A DNA stretch of 5,001 bases from assembly GCA_026785765.1 (NCBI GenBank), contig JAJAZK010000381.1, positions 1 through 5,001 of the forward strand. Reading direction: 5' to 3'. Below, piece by piece: positions 1 to 5,001 of this stretch (position 1 is its first letter; every line of letters begins with the position of its first letter). Made by a program: the position numbers and the translations under genes. Source of the stretch: Rhodoferax sp. (GTDB lineage: Bacteria > Pseudomonadota > Gammaproteobacteria > Burkholderiales > Burkholderiaceae_C). The notes under the pieces are model-generated. The model was not told the DNA's origin, made no database searches, and saw only the letters and a program-made list of their open reading frames with translations.

Positions 1-899
1 GCCAGCTCGGGCACGTCCGGGTTTTTCTTCTGCGGCATGATGGACGAACCGGTGCAAAAGCGGTCGGCAATGTCGATGAAGCCGAAGCTCTGACTCATCC
101 ACAGCACGAGTTCCTCACTCAGACGGCTGATATGCACCATGGCGAGGCTGGCGGCGGCAGCAAATTCGATCGCGAAGTCGCGGTCACTTACCGCATCGAG
201 GCTGTTTTGGCACACGCCCTCCATGCCCAGCGCCGCAGCCACACGTTCGCGGTCCAGCGGGTAGCTGGTACCAGCCAGGGCGGCAGCGCCCAGTGGCAAC
301 TGGTTGACACGGTGGCGCAGGTCCTGCATACGCTGGGCGTCGCGCGCAAACATTTCGACGTAGGCCAGCATGTGGTGGCCGAAACTCACCGGTTGCGCGA
401 CCTGCAAATGGGTGAAGCCGGGCAGGATGACTTCTGCGTTGCGCCCGGCAATGTCGACCAGTGCCAGCTGCAGCCGTGTCAGCAGGGAGCCGATCAGATC
501 GATTTCACCACGCAGCCAAAGGCGCACATCGGTGGCAACCTGGTCGTTGCGCGAGCGCCCGGTGTGCAGCCGCTTGCCAGCGTCGCCCACCAATTGGGTC
601 AGGCGTGCCTCGATATTGAGATGTACGTCTTCGAGCTCCAGTTTCCATTCGAACGCGCCGGATTCGATTTCGCGCGTGATGGTTTCCATACCACTGCGGA
701 TTGTCTGCAGGTCATGCGCCGCAATGATGCCCTGGTGGCACAACATCTCCGCATGGGCCAGCGAGCCCTGAATGTCGACTTGCCAAAGCCGTTTGTCAAA
801 GAAAACGCTGGATGTGTAGCGTTTGACAAGCTCGCTCATCGGCTCGGAGAACAACGCGGACCAGGCTTCGGACTTCTTGTCGAGTTGGTTCTGGGACAT
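1..899 (-). CDS. argH: Argininosuccinate lyase (EC 4.3.2.1), N-terminal 299 residues; 3' end lies beyond the window
   Basis: The enzyme cleaves argininosuccinate into arginine and fumarate, the last step of cytoplasmic arginine synthesis, and acts as a homotetramer of the fumarase/aspartase superfamily. Translating the reverse strand from the ATG at 899-897 gives one unbroken frame beginning MSQNQLDKKSEAWSALFSEP, a typical ArgH start. The family landmarks appear in order: TGRSRNDQ at residues 113-120, PGFTHLQVAQP with the catalytic-region Thr163-His164, and the superfamily signature GSSIMPQKKNPD from residue 284, whose serines lie in the mobile catalytic loop. The family is usually about 460 residues, so roughly 160 residues are missing off the left edge. 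No strong Shine-Dalgarno sequence is visible before the ATG. It is transcribed away from the two-component operon, the same divergent arrangement seen at argH-algZ in Pseudomonas. No damage is seen in the visible part. Confidence 0.97.
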   Translation of the reverse strand, partial: MSQNQLDKKSEAWSALFSEPMSELVKRYTSSVFFDKRLWQVDIQGSLAHAEMLCHQGIIAAHDLQTIRSGMETITREIESGAFEWKLELEDVHLNIEARLTQLVGDAGKRLHTGRSRNDQVATDVRLWLRGEIDLIGSLLTRLQLALVDIAGRNAEVILPGFTHLQVAQPVSFGHHMLAYVEMFARDAQRMQDLRHRVNQLPLGAAALAGTSYPLDRERVAAALGMEGVCQNSLDAVSDRDFAIEFAAAASLAMVHISRLSEELVLWMSQSFGFIDIADRFCTGSSIMPQKKNPDVPEL

Positions 900-982
900 G
901 GGTGTGCTGGGTGGGAAGACAGGTTGGCCGCCGGCGCGGGACGCGACATCACCAATAATCGGGCCTGGTAACCCGAGTCGTG
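900..982. promoter_or_regulatory. Divergent argH / histidine kinase intergenic region
   Basis: The 83 bases between the two divergent start codons must carry the upstream signals of both units, unless promoters lie inside the coding regions. The only promoter-like element I can point to is AATAAT at 954-959 on the forward strand, five of six matches to the sigma-70 -10 box, which would give a leader of about 15-20 bases before the kinase ATG. A TTGGCC at 924-929 is spaced too far away (24 bases) to be its -35 element. The element is locally AT-rich against a GC-rich background. No convincing reverse-strand promoter or operator palindrome was found. Direction and activity are inferred. Confidence 0.35.
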
Positions 983-2020
983 ATGAAAGACGCTGAAATT
1001 TTATCGACCTTTCTGGAGCTGGACCCGGCCGCGCACAAAGCAGCCGAGGCGGCCCCGCTGGTGTTCGACGCTTGCCATATCGGCGTGGTGTTGCGTGCGG
1101 TGTTGTTTGTGCAACTGGTGATGGGCGTAGGCGCCATGTTTGCCGCGGTGTCCCTGCCCGACTGGTTGGTGCAGATGGCGCTACTGACTGGTGTCGCGCT
1201 CCCTGCTACCCTGGTCTGGCTGATCGTGGCCTGCGGCTTGAAGACCGTGCTGGCGCGGCTGCCGGCCCTGGGCCAGTTGCTGGCAGGGCTGGTGTTGGGA
1301 GCCCTGGCCGGGACGTTGGGCTGTGCGGTGCTGGTGCTCGCTGGCATGCTGGAGCGTGCACCCTGGCTGGCGTCGGCCAGTGCGGGCATGTTGCTGGCGG
1401 CCGCCCTGGTGCTGGCCTTGCAGATGCGCGCCAAGGGGCGCGCGCCCGCCGCCGCCGCGGCGCGTTTGTCCGAGCTGCAATCGCGCATCCGCCCCCACTT
1501 CCTGTTCAACACACTCAACAGCGCCATTGCCCTGGTGCGCGCTGAACCCGCCAAGGCGGAAGCTTTGCTGGAAGATCTGAGTGACCTGTTCCGCCATGCG
1601 CTGGTGGATCAGGGCGACGCGGTGACTCTCGAACAGGAAGTGACGTTGGCCCAGCGTTACCTGGCAATCGAACAGGTGCGTTTTGGTGCACGCCTTCAGT
1701 TGGAGTGGGCGCTCGACCCCCGGGCCGGGCAGGCGCGCCTGCCACCCCTGCTGCTGCAGCCGCTGGTGGAGAACGCCGTGCGCCATGGCGTGGAACCCAG
1801 CGAGGCCGGTGCTACGGTCCGGGTGTCGACCGAATGCCGCGGATCCGTGGTCGTCATCAAGGTCACGAATACCGTACCCGCCGGGTCGGGCGTGCCGGGG
1901 CATGGCGTGGCGCTGGACAACGTGCGCGACCGCCTGCGGCTGCTCCACGATGTGCAGGGCCGCTTTCAAAGCGGTCTGGTCGATGGTGTGTTCCAGGTAC
2001 GGATGGAGGTTCCCCTTTGA
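983..2020 (+). CDS. algZ: Membrane sensor histidine kinase, LytS/AlgZ (FimS) family
   Basis: This is the sensor of a two-component system; it sits in the inner membrane and passes phosphate to the regulator encoded next. Numbering is from the ATG at 983; a GTG directly before it (980) is also possible, but the weak GAG ribosome site at 975-977 is better spaced for the ATG. After a short cytoplasmic N-terminus there are four hydrophobic segments at about residues 33-58, 62-84, 96-122 and 128-146, with only tiny loops, so there is no large external sensing domain. The His_kinase-type phosphoacceptor block is RIRPHFLFNTLNS with His172. The ATPase domain follows, with the N-box LLQPLVENAVRHG (Asn264) and a G-box GHGVALDNVRDRL (about 306-318), ending near residue 345. 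Length and layout fit AlgZ/FimS. In Pseudomonas that pair controls alginate and twitching motility; its role here and its signal are unknown. The regulator begins 21 bases after the stop. Confidence 0.9.
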   Translation: MKDAEILSTFLELDPAAHKAAEAAPLVFDACHIGVVLRAVLFVQLVMGVGAMFAAVSLPDWLVQMALLTGVALPATLVWLIVACGLKTVLARLPALGQLLAGLVLGALAGTLGCAVLVLAGMLERAPWLASASAGMLLAAALVLALQMRAKGRAPAAAAARLSELQSRIRPHFLFNTLNSAIALVRAEPAKAEALLEDLSDLFRHALVDQGDAVTLEQEVTLAQRYLAIEQVRFGARLQLEWALDPRAGQARLPPLLLQPLVENAVRHGVEPSEAGATVRVSTECRGSVVVIKVTNTVPAGSGVPGHGVALDNVRDRLRLLHDVQGRFQSGLVDGVFQVRMEVPL

Positions 2021-2031
2021 ACGCCGTCGCC

Positions 2032-2038
2032 AGGGTGG
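2032..2038 (+). promoter_or_regulatory. Ribosome binding site of the response regulator gene
   Basis: AGGGTGG ends three bases before the ATG at 2042. It lies in the 21-base gap after the histidine kinase stop codon (2018-2020) and supports the chosen start. The following gene uses a very similar AGGTGG at the same spacing. Confidence 0.5.
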
Positions 2039-2041
2039 GCA

Positions 2042-2794
2042 ATGATTGAGACACTGACGGCGCTGGTGGTCGACGATGAAGCTTTGGCGCGCGCGCGGAT
2101 GTGCACGCTGCTGGCGGACTGCCGGAATCCGGCGATGGTGGTGGTTGGCGAGGCGGCGAGTGCAGCGCAGGCCCTGGAGACGCTGGCGCGTCAGGTGGTT
2201 GATGTGGTTCTGCTCGACATCCACATGCCCGGCCTCGACGGGCGGGCACTGGCCGCGCGTCTGAAACTGCTGCCGCGCGCCCCGGCTGTGGTGTTTGTGA
2301 CGGCCCACGCGGAACATGCGGTCCAGGCCTTCGAGCTCGATGCGCTGGATTACCTGACCAAGCCGGTGCGACTGGCCCGCCTTGAGCTGGCGTTGCAAAA
2401 GGTGGCACGCTGGTTGCAGTCGCGCCGTCCCGAGGCAGACGGTGTGGAGCAGGGGTTCCTGACCATCCAGGACCGCGGACGTACGGAACGGATTCCCCTT
2501 GCCGAAGTCGCCTATTTGAAGGCCGAGCTGAAGTACCTGACGTTGCGCACCGTGCAGCGCAGTTACATCCTGGACGGTTCTTTGAGTGAGCTCGAGGAAA
2601 AATTCGGCAGCTTGTTCCTGCGCGTGCACCGCAATGCGCTGGTGGCGCGGCGGCTGGTGCGGGCGCTGGAAAAGTACTATGACAACGAGGAGGGAGACGG
2701 CTGGGCGGTGCGTCTGCAAGGCGTCGAGGAACCGCTGCTGGTGTCACGGCGCCAACTGCCGGCGGTCCGAGAACTGTTGACAGGTGGCCAGTGA
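2042..2794 (+). CDS. algR: LytTR-family response regulator, AlgR type
   Basis: A cytoplasmic transcription regulator, phosphorylated by the upstream kinase and binding DNA as the output of the system. It has 250 residues, close to AlgR (about 248). The receiver domain (about 4-120) shows the acidic pair Asp11-Asp12, the phosphoacceptor Asp59 in VVLLDIHMPGLDG, Thr87 in FVTAH, and Lys107 in DYLTKP, so all residues needed for phosphotransfer are present. After a short linker, residues about 141-245 form a LytTR DNA-binding domain, recognised by the IPLAEVAYLKAELKYLTLRT block, SLSELEEKFGS and FLRVHRNALVA. The start at 2042 is supported by AGGGTGG upstream and by the receiver beginning directly after it. 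Its TGA overlaps the GTG of the downstream kinase. The AlgR name rests on domain architecture and on linkage to argH and algZ; the regulon in this organism is not known. Confidence 0.92.
   Translation: MIETLTALVVDDEALARARMCTLLADCRNPAMVVVGEAASAAQALETLARQVVDVVLLDIHMPGLDGRALAARLKLLPRAPAVVFVTAHAEHAVQAFELDALDYLTKPVRLARLELALQKVARWLQSRRPEADGVEQGFLTIQDRGRTERIPLAEVAYLKAELKYLTLRTVQRSYILDGSLSELEEKFGSLFLRVHRNALVARRLVRALEKYYDNEEGDGWAVRLQGVEEPLLVSRRQLPAVRELLTGGQ
2782..2787 (+). promoter_or_regulatory. Ribosome binding site deciding the GTG start of the phosphotransferase
   Basis: AGGTGG lies inside the last codons of the response regulator, three bases before GTG 2791. With the GTGA start/stop overlap it points to translational coupling. 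The next in-frame ATG is inside the conserved GGMTN motif and is too late to be the start. Confidence 0.5.
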
Positions 2795-3669
2795 CGCTGC
2801 CCGCGCTACCGCCTTTCGCTGAACAGGGCATCGGTGCGTTGCCCTGCTGGCGCTCGCCCGTCGACATCAGTCCGTTGCCGGGTGGGATGACCAACCATAA
2901 TTTCCTGGTGCGTGATGGTAGTGGGCGTTTCGTGGTGCGCCTGGGCCAGGACCTGCCGCAGCATGGCGTGATGCGTTTCAACGAGCTGGCAGCAGCCCGC
3001 GCGGCCCACGCGGCGGGGGTGGCGCCGGAGGTGGTGTATGCGCAGGACGGTGTGATGGTGACCCGGTATATCGAGAGCCGTACCCTGGTTGCGGCGGATC
3101 TGCGTGACCCGCAGCGCCTGGACGCGGTTGTTGGATTGCTGCGCCGCTGCCACAAGGAGGTGGCGTTGCACCTGCGCGGGCCGGCGCTGATGTTCTGGGT
3201 GTTCCAGGTCATTCGCAACTACTGCGCTACGCTCGACGCCATTCCGGACAACCTGCTGGCGGGCTACCTGCCCAGCCTGAAGGTCCTGGCAGCGCGGCTG
3301 GAAGCGGAGATCGGCCCGGTGGACATCGTGTTTGGTCACAATGACCTTCTGTGTGGCAATTTTCTCGACGACGGCCAGCGTTTGTGGCTGATCGACTGGG
3401 AGTACGCCGGGTTCAACAGCCCGCTGTTTGACCTCGCCAACCTGTCGGCCAACAACCGGTTTGCGCCCGAACTCGACGCCGAACTGCTCGCCCGGTACCT
3501 GGATGCTGTGCCCAGCGCTGCCCAGAGGCGGTCTTTGGCCGGCCTGCGTCAGGCTTCCTTGCTGCGCGAGGTGCTTTGGGGTGCAGTGTCGCACCACCAT
3601 CCGGGCGTTGACTTTGACTTTGCGCAGTACACGCAGGACTGGCTGGCGCAACTTGAGCTGCCGCGCTGA
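2791..3669 (+). CDS. Choline/ethanolamine kinase-like phosphotransferase (APH/LicA-type fold)
   Basis: A predicted cytoplasmic kinase of 292 residues that transfers phosphate from ATP to a small alcohol. The nucleotide-binding lobe has PLPGGMTNHNFLV (about 28-40), equivalent to the glycine-rich GGxTN loop, then FVVRLG (47-52). The catalytic loop is FGHNDLLCGNF with Asp185 as likely base and Asn190 as metal ligand; LIDWEYAGFNSPLFDLANL follows with the metal-binding Asp202. These motifs match the choline/ethanolamine kinase branch (COG0510-like) better than aminoglycoside phosphotransferases, and the protein resembles long-known proteins annotated 'choline kinase' in alphaproteobacteria. Thiamine kinase or another alcohol kinase cannot be excluded, so I give no gene symbol. 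The GTG start overlaps the regulator TGA by four bases (2791-2794), which places it in the algZR operon. In Pseudomonas hemC occupies this position. The gene is intact, and its stop is seven bases from that of ppc. Confidence 0.87.
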   Translation: MTLPALPPFAEQGIGALPCWRSPVDISPLPGGMTNHNFLVRDGSGRFVVRLGQDLPQHGVMRFNELAAARAAHAAGVAPEVVYAQDGVMVTRYIESRTLVAADLRDPQRLDAVVGLLRRCHKEVALHLRGPALMFWVFQVIRNYCATLDAIPDNLLAGYLPSLKVLAARLEAEIGPVDIVFGHNDLLCGNFLDDGQRLWLIDWEYAGFNSPLFDLANLSANNRFAPELDAELLARYLDAVPSAAQRRSLAGLRQASLLREVLWGAVSHHHPGVDFDFAQYTQDWLAQLELPR

Positions 3670-3676
3670 TCCTCAC

Positions 3677-5001
3677 CTACCCGGTGTTGCGCAGCCCCGC
3701 GGCGATGCCGTTGATGGAAATGTGGATACCGCGGCGCATCCTTTCGTCCCCCTTGCCAGCGCGGTTGCGGCGTACCAACTCCACCTGCAAGTGGTGCAGC
3801 GGGTCGATATACGGGAAACGGTGCCGCATGGAGCGTTGCAGGGCGGCGTTGCCCGCGAGGCGCTGCTTGTCGCCGGTAATCAAACCCAAGGCATCTGCAG
3901 TGCGCTGCCATTCGGCCTCGATTTTTGTCAGGATTGTCCGGCGCAACCTGGTGTTGTCCACCAGTTCGGCGTAACGCGAGGCGAGCGCCAGGTCACTCTT
4001 GGCCATCACCATGTCCATGTTGGACAACAGGGTGCGAAAGAATGGCCACTGCCGGTACATTTTTTGCAAGACCAGGAGTTGCTTTTGGCGCGCTGCGCCA
4101 TCGGCCGTAGCCAGGAATTCGTACACGGCGGATCCGAATCCGTACCAGCCTGGCAGGGTGAGCCGGCATTGTCCCCAGCTGAAACCCCAAGGAATCGCGC
4201 GCAGGTCTTCGCTACGCTGCGAGGGTTTGCGCGCAGCCGGACGCGAGCCGATGTTGAGTTCAGCAATCTCCCGGATCGGTGTCGAAGCGAAAAAATAGTC
4301 GGCGAACCCAGCGGTACCGTAGACCAGTTCGCGGGAGGTCGCCATGCTAGTCAAGGATAGGTGGGCCGCTGCTTTCAGAAACGCCGGGCTCGCCGGTTTG
4401 GTAGGTTGCAGCAGCGTGGCTTCCAGGGTGGCAGCAACCAGCGTTTCGAGATTGCGTCGGCCAATTTCGGGGTTGGCGTATTTGGAGCCGATTACTTCGC
4501 CTTGTTCGGTCAGACGGATTTGTCCGCGGACCGTTCCGGGCGGCTGCGCCAGGATTGCCTCGTAACTCGGCCCGCCGCCGCGTCCGACGGTTCCCCCGCG
4601 CCCATGGAACATTCGCAGGCGTACCGGTGCGGCGCCGGCAGTATTCGCCGGAAGTGCATCAAACAGCTCGACGAGCGCAATTTCGGCCAGGTAAAGCTCC
4701 CAGTTGCTGGTGAAGATGCCGCCATCCTTGTTGCTGTCCGAGTAGCCGAGCATGATGTCCTGCTCCGACCCGCCACGCTGCACCAGCGCGCGGATACCGG
4801 GCACCGCATAGAAGTCGCGCATGATAGCGGCCGCGTTGCGCAGGTCCTCGATCGTTTCGAACAGCGGCACCACAATCAGCAACAGCGGTGTCCCGATCAA
4901 CGTAGCAGCGAAGAACAGGACCCCGCGCCCAAGGCCAAACGTGAGGGCCGCCGCAACCAAGGCCGGGAAGGCCAGCAAGGTCAGCAGCCGCTGTTCCAGC
5001 A
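3677..5001 (-). CDS. ppc: Phosphoenolpyruvate carboxylase (EC 4.1.1.31), C-terminal part, with an atypical sequence at its visible N-terminal end
   Basis: PEPC adds bicarbonate to phosphoenolpyruvate to make oxaloacetate, replenishing the TCA cycle. About 396 residues from VVPLFETIEDL (codons from about 4870 downward) to the stop TAG at 3679-3677 match the C-terminal part of the enzyme. Visible landmarks are YSDSNKDGG (Lys codon 4729-4727, equivalent to E. coli Lys546), FHGRGGTVGRGG (His codon 4606-4604, equivalent to His579), EQGEVIGSKYANPE, GSRPAARKP, LRAIPWGFSWGQCR, YIDPLHHLQVELVRR and the invariant C-terminus ending RNTG, whose Asn belongs to the allosteric aspartate site. The frame is intact. 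The E. coli enzyme is 883 residues, with this block starting near residue 501. Upstream of 4870 the frame stays open to the window edge but does not look like PEPC; see the separate entry. If that is real, the catalytic His138 region is lost and the product cannot be a working PEPC. Confidence 0.9.
   Translation of the reverse strand, partial: LEQRLLTLLAFPALVAAALTFGLGRGVLFFAATLIGTPLLLIVVPLFETIEDLRNAAAIMRDFYAVPGIRALVQRGGSEQDIMLGYSDSNKDGGIFTSNWELYLAEIALVELFDALPANTAGAAPVRLRMFHGRGGTVGRGGGPSYEAILAQPPGTVRGQIRLTEQGEVIGSKYANPEIGRRNLETLVAATLEATLLQPTKPASPAFLKAAAHLSLTSMATSRELVYGTAGFADYFFASTPIREIAELNIGSRPAARKPSQRSEDLRAIPWGFSWGQCRLTLPGWYGFGSAVYEFLATADGAARQKQLLVLQKMYRQWPFFRTLLSNMDMVMAKSDLALASRYAELVDNTRLRRTILTKIEAEWQRTADALGLITGDKQRLAGNAALQRSMRHRFPYIDPLHHLQVELVRRNRAGKGDERMRRGIHISINGIAAGLRNTG
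4871..5001 (-). other. Hydrophobic, non-PEPC coding segment fused in frame to the ppc C-terminal part
   Basis: Reading the ppc frame upstream to the window edge gives 43 residues starting LEQRLLTLLAFPALVAAALT and ending ATLIGTPLLLIV, directly before VPLFETIEDL. Full-length PEPC should have here a hydrophilic block of the kind seen in E. coli, with [21 protein letters not shown] just before the VAPLFET motif. The other two reverse frames do not supply it either: one has early stops, and the other is Gly/Cys-rich without PEPC character. The segment is rich in Leu, Ala and Gly with almost no charge and resembles one or two membrane helices. Codon use (CTG, GCC, GGC, third-position G/C) suggests it is really coding. 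The FFAATLIGTP pattern loosely recalls large permease subunits of TRAP transporters; that is only a weak impression. A TTG at 4978 could be read as a start but has no good ribosome site. Confidence 0.6.

Noticed and set aside
132..971. Forward open frame of 279 codons opposite argH
   Set aside because: The reverse strand is unambiguously argininosuccinate lyase across the overlapping region; this frame is its antisense shadow.
1181..2719. Long reverse-strand open frame (512 codons) opposite the kinase and regulator genes
   Set aside because: It is antisense to two clearly recognised genes. Its composition (very rich in His, Gln and Arg) is that of a mirror frame in GC-rich DNA, and it shows no domain motif.
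1863..3218. Reverse-strand open frame of 451 codons opposite the regulator and phosphotransferase
   Set aside because: Pro/Arg/Ala/Ser-rich low-complexity translation with no recognisable domain; it overlaps confident genes on the other strand.
2791..3669. Aminoglycoside phosphotransferase (antibiotic resistance) reading of the kinase
   Set aside because: The HNDLLCGN and IDWEYAGFNSPLFDLANL motifs and the GGMTNHNF loop fit the choline/ethanolamine kinase branch better. There is no resistance or mobile context.
3660..3700. Possible bidirectional terminator between the convergent genes
   Set aside because: Only seven bases separate the stops, and I could not find a stable stem with a following T-run on either strand.
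3428..4360. Forward open frame of 310 codons spanning the kinase end and antisense to ppc
   Set aside because: It starts in the wrong frame inside the phosphotransferase and continues antisense to conserved PEPC sequence; no family resemblance.
4976..4978. TTG as a true start of a short independent PEPC C-terminal protein
   Set aside because: The frame is open upstream to the window edge with the same hydrophobic coding character, and there is no good ribosome binding site before the TTG, so a longer ORF entering from outside is more likely.
1..5001. A new defence system, mobile element, CRISPR array or integrated element
   Set aside because: All coding space belongs to recognised metabolic and two-component genes apart from the short segment at 4871-5001; no repeats, integrase, transposase or inverted repeat ends were seen.

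Overview
This window is a stretch of high-GC proteobacterial chromosome, densely coded and with strong G/C preference at third codon positions. It carries housekeeping and signalling genes. The order argH (reverse), then an AlgZ/FimS-type histidine kinase and an AlgR-type LytTR regulator (forward), is the arrangement known from Pseudomonas and also, from memory, from many Betaproteobacteria. The PEP carboxylase next door and the style of the proteins make a betaproteobacterium (Rhodocyclales or Burkholderiales-like) my best guess. This is inferred from gene order and protein character, not from a marker gene.

Layout. (1) 1-899, reverse: the N-terminal two thirds of argininosuccinate lyase (argH), running off the left edge. 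(2) 900-982: a short divergent intergenic region that must hold the promoters of argH and of the forward operon, although neither is clear. (3) 983-2020, forward: a four-helix membrane histidine kinase of the LytS/AlgZ family. (4) 2042-2794, forward: a receiver-LytTR response regulator of the AlgR type. (5) 2791-3669, forward: a choline/ethanolamine-kinase-like phosphotransferase whose GTG start overlaps the regulator stop by four bases, so it is very likely translated as part of the same operon. (6) 3677-5001, reverse: the C-terminal catalytic part of phosphoenolpyruvate carboxylase (ppc), convergent with the kinase and only seven bases from it.

The kinase-regulator pair forms a complete two-component system: a membrane sensor autophosphorylates on His172 and passes phosphate to Asp59 of a DNA-binding regulator. 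The third gene sits where hemC follows algR in Pseudomonas. Its substrate cannot be fixed from sequence; choline, ethanolamine or thiamine-like alcohols are plausible.

The main oddity is at the right edge. Upstream of the conserved PEPC block beginning VVPLFETIEDL (about 4870), the open frame continues to the window edge but encodes a hydrophobic, membrane-helix-like stretch, not the conserved PEPC sequence expected there. Either ppc has been truncated and fused in frame to another gene, or the sequence is a chimeric join. There are no tRNA or rRNA genes, insertion sequences, CRISPR arrays or obvious terminators, and I did not recognise a new defence or mobile system here.
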